DNA of 64,000 nucleotides, taken from positions 1,271,608 through 1,335,607 of the forward strand of contig NZ_JAOAMU010000001.1 in the NCBI RefSeq assembly GCF_025154075.1, in the 5' to 3' direction. The notes below the pieces were generated by a model. The model saw only the letters and a program-made list of their open reading frames with translations. It was not told the origin of the DNA and searched no databases. Made by a program: the position numbers and the translations under genes. Every line of letters starts with the position of its first letter. Position 1 is the stretch's first letter. Of the stretch, positions 31,989-41,755 are shown piece by piece. The DNA is from Chryseobacterium herbae (lineage in GTDB: Bacteria > Bacteroidota > Bacteroidia > Flavobacteriales > Weeksellaceae).

Positions 31989-32073
31989 CTAATCTATAAG
32001 TGAAAAATCAATAAAAAAATACTGCCAACCTACTATAACGTTACCAAATCTAAAAAATGATATTGCTGCAGCT

Positions 32074-32598
32074 ATGAAAGGTGTATTCAACAATAATAAA
32101 AATTATAATATTATATTTAGGGCTAAAAATGGTTTAGGTGAGACAGATGGAGAAACATTTATATCTCATGTAGATGAATTTGGAACCTATAAAGCTATAA
32201 TAAATTTAAATGATAATGTGTTGACAAACGCAGCACAAGAATATATACTAGTAACAATGTATCATGAAGTAGTTCATGCCTTTTTGGGCTATGAAAAATT
32301 CAGATTGGGAAATGAAGCATTTCAGGAACAATATCCCAGTGTAATTGTGGGTTCCGATTATGCAGCTGATGGAACTATGGTTAATAGATATACCTTTATA
32401 GATGAGCATCACCAAGTAGGTGCGTTTTTGACAACACTTCAAAATATCTTGTCTGCTTATAATCCCAGCCTTTCACAAGAAACAATTAAAGCTATGGCCA
32501 AGGCTGGAATAACTACAACGACTGCTGCAGAAAGAGAGCTAAATAAAAATGAAAGAGATACGACGCTTGGAAAACATAAAGGAACAAAATGTCCATAG
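32074..32598 (+). CDS. Orphan zincin-like (HExxH) domain, probably a truncated effector C-terminus
   Basis: 174 aa from the first ATG, but the frame is open and coding-like back to about 31992 (KKYCQPTITLPNLKNDIAAA). This suggests the C-terminal domain of a formerly longer protein. YHEVVHAFLG carries HExxH (residues about 65-69), with a possible third ligand in DEHHQVGAF. No signal peptide. The C-terminal tail EKNERD-like, ending GKHKGTKCP, resembles polymorphic toxin tips. AT-rich. The next gene overlaps in reading space and encodes an exported protein. Toxin activity is speculative. Confidence 0.5.
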   Translation: MKGVFNNNKNYNIIFRAKNGLGETDGETFISHVDEFGTYKAIINLNDNVLTNAAQEYILVTMYHEVVHAFLGYEKFRLGNEAFQEQYPSVIVGSDYAADGTMVNRYTFIDEHHQVGAFLTTLQNILSAYNPSLSQETIKAMAKAGITTTTAAERELNKNERDTTLGKHKGTKCP

Positions 32599-32611
32599 AA
32601 AATGTAATAAT

Positions 32612-33499
32612 ATGAAAGCAATCCTATCAATCCTACTATTCATCCCGTGCTATATCTATTCCCAGGAATTTCTTCTTTTGGACAGTTTGAAAACAAAATT
32701 TAAAGTGAATGAATATACATTGGATACTAATGAAATTTACAATATCAAAAAAGATATAAATATTTACAATGTTTTTGTTTCTAAAAATCTAATCTTGTTA
32801 ATCTCTGTACTTCCAGATTTAGGTGAAAAAATACTCCCAAGAATGGATGAAAAGGGGCAAAACTGGGAGCTTATTGACTACAATAAAATAAAAGACAACA
32901 TTGTTTCCAAGAATAAACTCCAAAATATCTTGGAGGAATGGATAATAAATAACAACCCTGACAAGAAAACGCTACAGTATAAGTTGGTGAAAAAAGAAAA
33001 TGGAAACTACTATATGTCAAAAATGTGTTTAACAGAAGTTTTCACTATAAGAAATATTAAATATCCATTAATCTCTTCCTATGGAGCAATTAATATTGGA
33101 GAACAAAAAGTGACCATAAAGGAAATGGAAAGAAGTTTTACACAACAGTTTCCAGGGAAAGATTTTATCATGGATATGAGGAATGGAATTTTAAATAGAC
33201 AATTGGATGTTTTCTATAATTTTAGAAATTATTTATCAAAAGAATATACAATCAAAGGAAATAAAGCCTATCAGTTCTGGACTTTTGACGGATGGTGGAT
33301 GCATGATGGATATGATGAACATCGCGGAATAGATCGTTTTTTATATATTCCAGATAAGGGAATTGTTGGCGGTTCTTATGATTTTTATTTCAGACTTAGA
33401 CCTAAAACCTCATCTAATGATTACTTCACTGTTTCCCCGGATACTTTATGGAATAATATGATTAATGAGAAAATAATGATTGCTAAAGAATTGAACTAA
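32612..33499 (+). CDS. Secreted protein of unknown function
   Basis: 295-aa protein with signal peptide MKAILSILLFIPCYIYSQ (start at 32612; the longer frame overlaps the preceding gene without a signal). The mature part is hydrophilic with Trp-rich segments (FWTFDGWWMHDGYDEHRG). No family recognised. It follows the HExxH gene by 13 nt, so it may be a periplasmic partner or immunity protein. AT-rich, terminated by the hairpin at 33531-33555. Confidence 0.55.
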   Translation: MKAILSILLFIPCYIYSQEFLLLDSLKTKFKVNEYTLDTNEIYNIKKDINIYNVFVSKNLILLISVLPDLGEKILPRMDEKGQNWELIDYNKIKDNIVSKNKLQNILEEWIINNNPDKKTLQYKLVKKENGNYYMSKMCLTEVFTIRNIKYPLISSYGAINIGEQKVTIKEMERSFTQQFPGKDFIMDMRNGILNRQLDVFYNFRNYLSKEYTIKGNKAYQFWTFDGWWMHDGYDEHRGIDRFLYIPDKGIVGGSYDFYFRLRPKTSSNDYFTVSPDTLWNNMINEKIMIAKELN

Positions 33500-33530
33500 A
33501 ACAAAATAGCAGTAACTAAACAATAAATTA

Positions 33531-33555
33531 AAAACCTCCAATTGGAGGTTTTTTT
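33531..33555 (+). terminator. Terminator
   Basis: AACCTCCAATTGGAGGTT perfect palindrome followed by a T-run, closing the accessory patch. Confidence 0.88.
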
Positions 33556-33711
33556 ATGCTGCTGCTTAATTTTTGTTTTAAAGAATAAAATTACCTTGTA
33601 TTTCTTTTATTCAGAGTATTTTCTTATTTAGCTAAATGATGGAGTGCTTATGTTGATTAACCTTATCATAAAGAAGCATAATTCTCATCTTGTATATATT
33701 CCAAAAAAACA

Positions 33712-33754
33712 AAAAAACCGTAAAGCTTTATTAAATAAAGAATTACGGTTTTTT
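33712..33754 (-). terminator. Terminator of tRNA-Met
   Basis: AAAACCGTAA...TTACGGTTTT with an inner CTTTA/TAAAG helix; lies 5 nt beyond the 3' end of tRNA-Met on the minus strand and may also act on the plus strand. Confidence 0.8.
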
Positions 33755-33758
33755 ATTG

Positions 33759-33832
33759 TGGTCCCACCTGGGCTCGAACCAGGGACCACCTGATTATGAG
33801 TCAGGTGCTCTAACCAACTGAGCTATAGGACC
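33759..33832 (-). tRNA. tRNA-Met, anticodon CAT
   Basis: Canonical 74-nt tRNA: acceptor GGTCCTA/TGGGACC with one mismatched pair region, D arm GCTC/GAGC, anticodon loop CTCATAA on CCTGA/TCAGG, T arm CCTGG-TTCGAGC-CCAGG, discriminator A. It could be elongator Met or Ile2 with a modified C34; sequence alone does not decide. Unlike the island tRNAs it is single, well-formed and has its own terminator. Confidence 0.92.
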
Positions 33833-33894
33833 TCAAAACTTGGTTAAATTTTGTGATTGCAAAAATAGCAAAATTTCTTTCACTACAAAACTTT

Positions 33895-34293
33895 TTATTG
33901 CTTTTCTTGACAAAGTTCTACCAATACACCATTCGTGGATTTTGGGTGCAGGAAGACAACTAATTTGTTATCAGCACCTTCTTTCGGTTCTTCAGAGATA
34001 AACTGGAATCCTTCTTTTTTTAATCTTTCAACTTCTTCCAGAATATTTTCTACACCAAAGGCCAGATGATGGATGCCTTCGCCCTTTTTATCGATAAATT
34101 TTGAGATCGGACTTTCAGGATTACTGGCTTCCAGCAGCTCAATTTTGCTTTCTCCCGTTCCGTAAAAAGAAGTGACTACCCCTTCCCTTTCCACACTTTC
34201 TTTTTTGTAGGATTCTTTTCCTAATAATTTGGTAAAAAGCTCATCAGAGACTCCTAAAGATTTTACGGCAATACCGATATGTTCTAGCTTCAT
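33895..34293 (-). CDS. mce: Methylmalonyl-CoA epimerase
   Basis: 132-aa VOC-fold enzyme that interconverts (R)- and (S)-methylmalonyl-CoA in propionate metabolism. Metal ligands: His5 in KLEHIGIAV, Glu in SKIELLE, His in GIHHLAFGV and Glu in GVLVELCQ. The paired GEGIHHLAFGVEN and HPKSTNGVLVEL motifs are characteristic of this family. Length is normal. Monocistronic. Confidence 0.93.
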   Translation of the reverse strand: MKLEHIGIAVKSLGVSDELFTKLLGKESYKKESVEREGVVTSFYGTGESKIELLEASNPESPISKFIDKKGEGIHHLAFGVENILEEVERLKKEGFQFISEEPKEGADNKLVVFLHPKSTNGVLVELCQEKQ

Positions 34294-34372
34294 AAAATAC
34301 TAATAAATATAATTAAATCGTAAATTTGATACCGGAGCTGAATTTCAAAGGTATCAATTCAAACAAAAGTAC

Positions 34373-34380
34373 TAAATTTG
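34373..34380 (+). promoter_or_regulatory. -7 box of rbfA
   Basis: TAAATTTG, a perfect TAnnTTTG match 8 nt before the ATG, so the transcript is almost leaderless. No -33 TTG at usual spacing. Confidence 0.6.
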
Positions 34381-34388
34381 CATAACTT

Positions 34389-34748
34389 ATGGAAAGTAAC
34401 AGACAAAGAAAAGTAGCACAGATCATCCAGGAAGACTTCGCAGAGCTTTTCCGCAAACAGGCTTCGGAAAGCAAGCAAAGTATATTGGTATCCGTTTCAG
34501 ACGTAAAAATATCGCCAGATCTGGGTATTGCTAAAATTTACTTAAGCATTTTCCCGCAGGAATTCCGTTCCGCGGTGATGAAGGAAATTGAGGAAAACAA
34601 AGCTCAATACAGAAATTTTATTGGCCAGAAAATGGCAAAACAGGTACGTATTATTCCGCAACTTAATTTTTATTTAGACACGGCTCTTGATGACGTTGAA
34701 AAATTGGAAAGAGAATTAAGAGGCGAAGGCGACAATCCTGTTTTATAA
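34389..34748 (+). CDS. rbfA: Ribosome-binding factor A
   Basis: 119-aa KH-like protein that binds the 30S subunit late in assembly and in cold adaptation. N-terminus MESNRQRKVAQIIQEDFAEL, the SPDLGIAKIYLSIFP strand and C-terminal RIIPQLNFYLDTALDDVEKLE match RbfA. It is followed after 4 nt by the ABC permease gene, an arrangement conserved in flavobacteria. Confidence 0.95.
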   Translation: MESNRQRKVAQIIQEDFAELFRKQASESKQSILVSVSDVKISPDLGIAKIYLSIFPQEFRSAVMKEIEENKAQYRNFIGQKMAKQVRIIPQLNFYLDTALDDVEKLERELRGEGDNPVL

Positions 34749-34752
34749 GATC

Positions 34753-35958
34753 TTGAAGAATATTGCATTTTACATAGCATCCAGATACCTTTTGGCAAAA
34801 AAAGGCAGTACCGCCGTGACATTCATTACGTGGCTTTCGGTAGGTGCCATGATGGTTGCTGTGACTGCAATGTTCGTGATCATTTCAGTATTCTCGGGAC
34901 TTGAAACCCTGAATAAAGACCTGATCTCCAATCTTCATGCAGATCTGACGCTGAAAAGTGCTTCAGGAAAAACGGTGAAAGATCTGGATAAGGTCACTTC
35001 TGTTTTAAAAAACAACAAAGCCATCAGCAGTTTTTCCCGTGTCATTGAGGAAAAAGTCTATGTCAATTATAAAGGCAAAGGTGATATCGCTTATTTAAGA
35101 GGAGTAGATTCCGCTTATATCAAGGTTAATCCTATCGATAAGGATGTATTCTACGGAACCTATCCGAGTTTCAAATACTCGAATGAAGTATTAATGGAAA
35201 CCAATCTGCACAACAGGCTGTCCATTCCAATTGACTCCACCAGTAATTATGCTACGATATTCATGCCTAAGCCCGGAACTGGTATCATTAACAAAGAAGA
35301 AGACATCTATAATAAGAGAGATTTTCTTGTGACGGGCGTTTTCCCGGGAAAGGACCAGCTGGATAGTTATATCATTGCCCCTATTGAATTGACTGAGGAA
35401 CTACTTAGTTTACCAAAGAAATCAGCGTACCAGATCGTTATTAAACTAAAGAATCCGGAAAATGCGGATGCGGTAAAGCAGAGTCTTATTAATTCACTGG
35501 GGAAAAACATTGAGATAAAAACCAAAGAAGAAGAGAATGCAGCCTTCTGGAAGATGATCAATACGGAAAAAATGTTCATCTACCTGATTTTTGCACTGGT
35601 GATCTTCATTACCACCTTTAATCTGGCCGGAGCGATCATTATTCTCCAGCTTGACAAAAAAGAACAGTCAAGATCCCTGATTTCATTAGGTTTCCCGATA
35701 AGACATTTAAGAATGACCTATTTCTACACCGGACTTCTCATTGTGATCTCAGGTGTGATTTCAGGATTAATTGTAGGAACTATACTGTGCTATTTCCAGC
35801 TTTATACCGAATTCTTCAGAGCGAATGAAATACTTCCTTTCCCTGTAAAAATTGTTGGAAAAAATTATCTTATCGTAGCATCTACTGCCTCCCTTTTCGG
35901 GATCATTATTTCATGGTTCTTTTCTAAGATCAGCAAAGACTATATTACTAAAAGTTAA
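34753..35958 (+). CDS. FtsX-like ABC transporter permease (LolC/E type)
   Basis: 401-aa inner-membrane permease. N-terminal helix (TFITWLSVGAMMVAVTAMFVIISVFSGLE), a periplasmic domain of about 220 residues, then three helices forming the FtsX-like domain (MFIYLIFALVIFITTFNLAGAIIILQLDKKEQSRSLISLGFP). This is the layout of LolC/E proteins that release lipoproteins, though other roles are possible. The start codon appears to be TTG at 34753, 4 nt after rbfA; no ATG fits better. The ATPase partner is not in this window. Confidence 0.85.
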   Translation: MKNIAFYIASRYLLAKKGSTAVTFITWLSVGAMMVAVTAMFVIISVFSGLETLNKDLISNLHADLTLKSASGKTVKDLDKVTSVLKNNKAISSFSRVIEEKVYVNYKGKGDIAYLRGVDSAYIKVNPIDKDVFYGTYPSFKYSNEVLMETNLHNRLSIPIDSTSNYATIFMPKPGTGIINKEEDIYNKRDFLVTGVFPGKDQLDSYIIAPIELTEELLSLPKKSAYQIVIKLKNPENADAVKQSLINSLGKNIEIKTKEEENAAFWKMINTEKMFIYLIFALVIFITTFNLAGAIIILQLDKKEQSRSLISLGFPIRHLRMTYFYTGLLIVISGVISGLIVGTILCYFQLYTEFFRANEILPFPVKIVGKNYLIVASTASLFGIIISWFFSKISKDYITKS

Positions 35959-36028
35959 TACACTAGATTTGAAATAAAATATACTTCATTTTCAATTTTT
36001 TGTACCTTTACGGCCCAATTTTTTTTAA

Positions 36029-37819
36029 ATGAAACGAATTTTATCCTTTTTTTTGCTGAGTTTTACAATTATTGTTGTATCAGCACAGGCACCTGTCGGT
36101 TATTATGATGCCGCTGCCGGTTTAACTCTTGCTCCTCTTAAAACCGCACTTAGAGGTATTATCAAGCAAGGTCATCAGGACAAGGGCTACAACGGCCTAT
36201 GGACCGGTTATGCAACAACAGACCGTGACTACTTTTACGAAAACGACGGAAAGATCTTAGATATCTATTCTGAAAACCCTAACGGACAGGATCCATATTC
36301 CTATACGGTAGGAACCAATCAATGCGGACAATACAATAGCGAAGGAGATTGTTACAACAGAGAACACATTGTACCCCAAAGTTTTTTCAACCAGCAAAGC
36401 CCGATGGTAGCAGATATCCACTTTATCCGCCCAACAGACGGTAAAGTAAACGGCATGAGATCTAATTTCCCTTTTGGAAAAGTAGGAACTCCTTCTTTTA
36501 CTTCCGATAACGGATCCAAACTTGGAAACTCGGTATCTCAAGGATATGGCGGAACCGTATTTGAGCCGATTGATGCTTTCAAAGGTGATGTAGCCAGAAT
36601 GATTTTTTACTTTGTAACGAGATATGAAGTTGAACTTCCAGGTTTCAGTACCGGAAATATGCTGGGTGGAAATACATATCCGGGACTTCAGACATGGGAA
36701 CTTAACCAGCTTCTGGCCTGGCATACTATGGATCCTGTATCCGCTGAAGAAGTAGCAAGAAACAATGCATCTTATACGTACCAGGGAAACAGAAATCCTT
36801 TTATTGATAACCCGGCCTATGCTAACCAAATCTGGGGAACACCGGTTGTGGACACACAGGCTCCGACAGCGGCGACTAACCTTACTGCTTCCAATCCTAC
36901 TTCCAATACCGTCTCTCTAAGCTGGACAGCTGGTACGGACAATATTGGTGTAGCACTTTATGAGGTATATGCTAACGGAGTATTGAAAACAACCGTTTCA
37001 GGAACTACAGCAACGGTTCAGGGACTGACACCTTCTACCACCTATACATTCTATGTGATTGCTAAAGATGCAGCAGGAAATCCTTCTCCTCAGAGCAATA
37101 TAGCAACGGAAACAACTTTGGCAGGACAGCCAGGAAACACAAGCTGCGGAACAGAAAACTTCGAAACGATTCCAGGATCGGCTTCAAACTATGAGACAAG
37201 AACCTGGACTAATAACAATATCTCTTGGACGGCTACTTTTGCAAGAACTGACGAAACTATTAACGGAAAAGCCATTACCATCAGAAATGGTAATCTTACA
37301 AGCTCTACCATTACAGGAGGTATTCAGAATTTAGAAATAAAAACTCAACTTAAGTACGGAAGTACGGCAGGGACCCTTAATGTATTAATAAATGATGTGC
37401 AGGTAGGTACAATCGCTTATACAGCAGATAAAACAGTATCTACATTGAACATCAATAATATTAATGTCAGTGGAAACGTAGTGATTAAAATTGTTAATCC
37501 TGTATCTGCCAGCGGAAACAGAGTCGCCTTGGATGACCTTACATGGACATGCTACAGCGTACTGGGAACTTCTGAAGTGAAAAAAGACAAATCTGAATTC
37601 TCAATTTACCCTAACCCGGTAAAAAACAATGAATTATTTGTAAAAGGTGAAAACTTAAGCAAAATTTCAAAAGTTCAGATCTATGACCTTTCCGGAAAAC
37701 TTATCGAAGTGATTGAAAACCCTTTCAAAAACTCTAATAAGATCAACCTTAAAGGACTTACCAAAGGAAATTACATCCTTAAAACAGACCGTTTCTCTAC
37801 AAAATTCATTGTAGAATAA
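36029..37819 (+). CDS. Secreted endonuclease I with FnIII and T9SS sorting domain
   Basis: 596-aa exported nuclease. Signal peptide (about 1-20), then an endonuclease I domain (about 30-270) with the beta-beta-alpha metal motif CYNREHIVPQSFF and DIHFIRPTDGKVNGMRSNFPFG. A fibronectin type III domain follows (about 275-365, APTAATNLTASNPTSNTVSLSWTAG). A DUF-type beta domain spans about 370-510 and a type A T9SS C-terminal signal starts SIYPNPVKN, ending FIVE. It should degrade extracellular DNA or RNA at the surface or in the medium after T9SS export. A terminator follows. Confidence 0.93.
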   Translation: MKRILSFFLLSFTIIVVSAQAPVGYYDAAAGLTLAPLKTALRGIIKQGHQDKGYNGLWTGYATTDRDYFYENDGKILDIYSENPNGQDPYSYTVGTNQCGQYNSEGDCYNREHIVPQSFFNQQSPMVADIHFIRPTDGKVNGMRSNFPFGKVGTPSFTSDNGSKLGNSVSQGYGGTVFEPIDAFKGDVARMIFYFVTRYEVELPGFSTGNMLGGNTYPGLQTWELNQLLAWHTMDPVSAEEVARNNASYTYQGNRNPFIDNPAYANQIWGTPVVDTQAPTAATNLTASNPTSNTVSLSWTAGTDNIGVALYEVYANGVLKTTVSGTTATVQGLTPSTTYTFYVIAKDAAGNPSPQSNIATETTLAGQPGNTSCGTENFETIPGSASNYETRTWTNNNISWTATFARTDETINGKAITIRNGNLTSSTITGGIQNLEIKTQLKYGSTAGTLNVLINDVQVGTIAYTADKTVSTLNINNINVSGNVVIKIVNPVSASGNRVALDDLTWTCYSVLGTSEVKKDKSEFSIYPNPVKNNELFVKGENLSKISKVQIYDLSGKLIEVIENPFKNSNKINLKGLTKGNYILKTDRFSTKFIVE

Positions 37820-37841
37820 ACCTTAAAAAATATTTGACTAC

Positions 37842-37868
37842 AAAGACCGATTTATTCGGTCTTTTTTT
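37842..37868 (+). terminator. Terminator of the endonuclease gene
   Basis: AAAGACCGA-TTTAT-TCGGTCTTT followed by a T-run. Confidence 0.9.
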
Positions 37869-37880
37869 TATTTTTGATGT

Positions 37881-38618
37881 ATGGATTCCAATAAAAAATT
37901 AGGATTAATAGGAAAGAATATTTCCTACTCCTTTTCCAAAAAATTCTTTGAAGACAAGTTTCAGAAGCTGATGCTTAAAGACTTTACCTACGATATTTTT
38001 GACCTGAATGAAATTGATGAAGTAGAGAATCTTCTTAACGATCCGGAACTTTTAGGATTCAATGTCACCATCCCATACAAGGAAAAGATTGTTGATTATC
38101 TTGACGGGCTCAGCGATGAGGCTGAAAAAATTGGTGCCGTGAACTGTGTTTTGATCAGAGACGGTAAAAAAACCGGTTACAATACAGATGCTTTCGGTTT
38201 TGAAAAAACACTTCTGCTCCATAAGAAAACCTATCAGGACAAAGCATTGATCCTTGGAAATGGAGGCGCTGCAAAAGCCGTAAAATATGTGATGGATAAA
38301 CATGGAATCCCATCGATCACCGTTTCAAGAAATTCTGAAATCAATTTTGAAAACCTTGACAGCGAAACGGTTCGTGATCATAAAATCATCATCCAGTGTA
38401 CTCCGGTAGGCACATTCCCGAATGTGGAAGACTGTCTGGAATTTCCTTTTGAAGGAATCACTTCGGAACACCTGATCATCGATCTGATTTATAACCCGAA
38501 CTATACTCAATTCATCATTAAAGCATCCGAAAAAGGAGCCAAAACTGTGAACGGGTATTACATGCTGGAACAGCAAGCAGAAAAAGCTTGGGAAATTTGG
38601 AATTTTCAAAAAAAATAA
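37881..38618 (+). CDS. aroE: Shikimate 5-dehydrogenase
   Basis: 245-aa NADPH-dependent reduction of 3-dehydroshikimate to shikimate in aromatic amino-acid synthesis. Motifs: NVTIPYKEKIVDYLD with catalytic Lys, GAVNCV, NTDAFGF with conserved Asp, nucleotide-binding GNGGAAKAV, and QCTPVGTFPN. Slightly shorter than E. coli AroE, normal for Bacteroidota. A TATTTTTG box (37869-37876) ends 4 nt before the ATG, suggesting a leaderless mRNA. Confidence 0.95.
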   Translation: MDSNKKLGLIGKNISYSFSKKFFEDKFQKLMLKDFTYDIFDLNEIDEVENLLNDPELLGFNVTIPYKEKIVDYLDGLSDEAEKIGAVNCVLIRDGKKTGYNTDAFGFEKTLLLHKKTYQDKALILGNGGAAKAVKYVMDKHGIPSITVSRNSEINFENLDSETVRDHKIIIQCTPVGTFPNVEDCLEFPFEGITSEHLIIDLIYNPNYTQFIIKASEKGAKTVNGYYMLEQQAEKAWEIWNFQKK

Positions 38619-38694
38619 CCTAAATTAGTACCTTAATTGGCTTTACAGCTATATATCAAAAGGATATTAACGCCACTCACATAAAAGATTTGCT

Positions 38695-40500
38695 ATGACT
38701 ACAGAAAACAATCTTTCTGAAAACGAAGAAAATAAAATTCCTAACGAAGTATCTCAGGAGGAAACGTCAGAAACGCCCGTACCTCATGGTGAAAGTGCTC
38801 ATGATGATGAAGCAGAACATATTGAAGAGGATCACACTGATGATATTTCTCTGGCTGATGCTTTGAAAGAAATGGAAAAAATCATCAATACGGCCAATGC
38901 TGGTGAAAATTTCAAAAGATTCAATCAGTTAAAAGAAAAAGCAAGTCATTACATCCACGATGAAGTGGAAGACAAAAAGCATGAGTATGCTGAAGGCGGA
39001 AATGCTCCTGAAAATTTCAGCTACGAGCACCCTTCCCAGTCTAAATTGTCTGCTCTGATCAATATTTTCAGAGAAAAACACGACACTTACCAGAGATCTC
39101 AGGATGAAGAGCAGAAGAAAAACCTTGATCACCGTCAGAATATCATAGAGAGACTTAAAAATCTTTACACCAATTCTGAGCCGGGAACCAACCTTTTCAA
39201 ATCCATCCGTGAAATTAAAGAAGAATGGTCAAAAGCGGGACAGGTAGCAAAATCTGAATTTAAGATCCTTAACAATAATTATTTCCACCACCTGAACCAA
39301 TTTTATCAGATGCTGGATCTGAATAAAGAATTCTTAGAGCAGGAATTCAGCCACAACCTTGAGAAAAGACAACACATCATTGCCCGCGCCAAAGAACTGG
39401 AAAGCGAGCCTGTGATTCAGAAGGCATTGAACGAGCTTCAGTACCTTCACAAACTCTGGAAGGAAGAAGCTGAACCGGTAGCTGAAGAATTCCGTGAAAA
39501 AACGTGGGAAGAATTCAAAGAAATTTCCAACAAAATTCACGAAAGAAAATCTGAACTTTCTGCAGCCATTGAAGGAGAACAGAATGACAATCTGGAAAAG
39601 AAAAACCAGATCATCACAGAAATCAAAAAATTATCTGAACCTTCTGAAACACCTAACCACGGTTACTGGCAGAACTCCATCAAAAGAGTGGAAGACCTTC
39701 GTACTGAGTTCCTAAAAACAGGAAGCGTTCCAAGAAAACTGTCCAACCAAAACTGGAATGATTTTAAAACAACACTCAGAGGATTCAACACAACAAAGAA
39801 CAATTACTATAAATCTCTGAAAGGTTCTCAGCAGGCCAATCTGGAAGACAAATTAAAACTGATCCAGACTGCTCAGGACAATATGAACAATGAAGAATGG
39901 GATATTGCTGTTCCGCTATTCAAAAAGCTTCAGGAAGACTGGAAAAAAATCGGGCATGTTCCAAAGAGCATGACCAATAAGATCTGGGATGAATTCCGTG
40001 ATGCCTGTAATACGTTCTTCAACAATTACAGAGAGAAAAACAATGCGTCCAACGATAACTGGAAAGAGAATTACAAGCAGAAAAAAGAAATTCTTGAAGA
40101 CCTGAAAACGGTTTCCAATGACGAAGGCAGCATAGAAAAAATTGAAGCCATAAAAACGGCCTGGAACAATATCGGGAAAGTACCGAGAGATAAAATCGCG
40201 ATCAATACCGAATTCAACAGAACGTTGAGAGAAAAGCTGAAGTTGAATAAGATCAATGAGCTTGAACTGAAAGAAGAAGGATTAACAGAAAACCAGCTTA
40301 CTGATAAAGCAAGAAAGATCAAGAGCCAGATCTCTGACCTTGAAGGCGAAATTGTAAAACTGGAAAACAACCTTGCATTCTTCAAAAACCCGTCAAAAGA
40401 AAACCCACTTCTAAGAGATACTTTCAATACCATCGACGAGAAGAAATCACATCTTGAAACTTTAAGACAAAATCTTCACAGCATCATTGCTGGAGATTAA
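38695..40500 (+). CDS. DUF349 repeat protein
   Basis: 601-aa cytoplasmic protein. The acidic N-terminal 60 residues are disordered. From residue about 130 on there are five or six DUF349 repeats of about 70 residues, each a helical hairpin with the pattern W...G.V......W..F (EEWSKAGQVAKSE, KLWKEEAEPVAEEFREKTWEEF, RTEFLKTGSVPRKLSNQNWNDF, EDWKKIGHVPKSMTNKIWDEF, TAWNNIGKVPRDKIAI). A coiled coil near 520-590 ends it. Function unknown. A hairpin terminator follows. Confidence 0.88.
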   Translation: MTTENNLSENEENKIPNEVSQEETSETPVPHGESAHDDEAEHIEEDHTDDISLADALKEMEKIINTANAGENFKRFNQLKEKASHYIHDEVEDKKHEYAEGGNAPENFSYEHPSQSKLSALINIFREKHDTYQRSQDEEQKKNLDHRQNIIERLKNLYTNSEPGTNLFKSIREIKEEWSKAGQVAKSEFKILNNNYFHHLNQFYQMLDLNKEFLEQEFSHNLEKRQHIIARAKELESEPVIQKALNELQYLHKLWKEEAEPVAEEFREKTWEEFKEISNKIHERKSELSAAIEGEQNDNLEKKNQIITEIKKLSEPSETPNHGYWQNSIKRVEDLRTEFLKTGSVPRKLSNQNWNDFKTTLRGFNTTKNNYYKSLKGSQQANLEDKLKLIQTAQDNMNNEEWDIAVPLFKKLQEDWKKIGHVPKSMTNKIWDEFRDACNTFFNNYREKNNASNDNWKENYKQKKEILEDLKTVSNDEGSIEKIEAIKTAWNNIGKVPRDKIAINTEFNRTLREKLKLNKINELELKEEGLTENQLTDKARKIKSQISDLEGEIVKLENNLAFFKNPSKENPLLRDTFNTIDEKKSHLETLRQNLHSIIAGD

Positions 40501-40518
40501 TCTATTAAACAATATCAT

Positions 40519-40552
40519 AAAGGCGAAGCAAAGAAATTTGTCTTCGCTTTTT
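40519..40552 (+). terminator. Terminator after the DUF349 gene
   Basis: AAAGGCGAAG...CTTCGCTTTTT with a 13-nt loop region and T-run. Confidence 0.75.
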
Positions 40553-40563
40553 CTTTTCACCCT

Positions 40564-41592
40564 ATGAACAACGACGAATTATATATCAAAAGATGCATTG
40601 AGCTCGCCCAAAAAGCACTGGGCAAAACCTACCCCAACCCTTTAGTTGGCAGTGTGATCGTCCATGACGGAAAGATCATCGGGGAAGGTTATCACCACAA
40701 AGCCGGCGAAAATCATGCGGAGATCAATGCCATCAATTCTGTAGAAGATAAAAGTCTGATCCCGGAATCTACGATCTACGTTTCCCTGGAACCGTGTGCG
40801 CATTACGGAAAAACACCTCCTTGTGCTTTAAAAATTAAAGAACTTGGATTCAAAAAGGTGGTTATCGGAGCGATGGATTCTCATGATAAAGTAAACGGAA
40901 AAGGAAAGAAAATCATCCAGGATGCAGGCATAGAAGCCGTTTCCGGAATACTGGAGAAAGAATGTATCCAATTAAACAAAAGATTCTTCACCTATCACGA
41001 AAAGAAAAGACCGTACATCATTCTGAAATGGGCTGAATCCGGAGACGGATTTTTAGATAAAGACTTTAAACCTACTGCCATTTCAAATTCTTTGGTGAAT
41101 CAGTTTGTACATCAGTTAAGAGCTGATGAACACGCTATTTTAGTTGGAACACAGACGGCTTTAAATGACAATCCAAGTTTAACGGTAAGAAATGCTGAAG
41201 GCGTAAATCCTGTAAGAATTCTTATTGATTTCGATTTAAAAGTTCCGGAAGACTTTAAAATGTATAATGACGAAGCCCAAACACTGATCATCAATTCTGT
41301 AAAAGAAGGAACAGAAAACAATATCAAGTTCATCAAAGTCGGAAAAGAGAATTTCCTGCCGGATCTGATGGCTGCACTTTATAAGGAACAGATACAATCC
41401 GTCATTATAGAAGGCGGAAGCTATACCCTGCTTCAATTCATTAACGCGGGTCTGTGGGATGAAGCGATTGTCATTAAAAATGAAGGATTAAAACTAGAAA
41501 ATGGAACTCAGGCTCCCAAACTGGATTTAAAACCTCATGACATCAAAGCTTTCAGAGACAATACCATTTCATTTTATCTGCCTATCATTTAG
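40564..41592 (+). CDS. ribD: Riboflavin biosynthesis deaminase/reductase
   Basis: 342-aa bifunctional enzyme. The N-terminal cytidine-deaminase-like domain has zinc motif HAEINAI and PCAHYGKTPPC. The C-terminal reductase domain (from about 150) has NADPH-binding KWAESGDGFL, GTQTALNDNPSLTVR and IIEGGSYTLLQFI. It performs two successive steps from GTP-derived pyrimidine to the ribitylaminouracil phosphate precursor. Full length; the start ATG follows the preceding terminator closely. Confidence 0.95.
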   Translation: MNNDELYIKRCIELAQKALGKTYPNPLVGSVIVHDGKIIGEGYHHKAGENHAEINAINSVEDKSLIPESTIYVSLEPCAHYGKTPPCALKIKELGFKKVVIGAMDSHDKVNGKGKKIIQDAGIEAVSGILEKECIQLNKRFFTYHEKKRPYIILKWAESGDGFLDKDFKPTAISNSLVNQFVHQLRADEHAILVGTQTALNDNPSLTVRNAEGVNPVRILIDFDLKVPEDFKMYNDEAQTLIINSVKEGTENNIKFIKVGKENFLPDLMAALYKEQIQSVIIEGGSYTLLQFINAGLWDEAIVIKNEGLKLENGTQAPKLDLKPHDIKAFRDNTISFYLPII

Positions 41593-41755
41593 ATTAGCAT
41601 CCTGTCAATTTAAAATGATTTTAATACATTTTATCTTTAGTATTTGCACAAGTCTAATTTAACATAATAAACTTCTCACAAAATCATATTTCCAGTTGAA
41701 ATTAATTAAGTAACTTAATGGTGAATTAATTAATATGAATCCAAATCATCATTAC

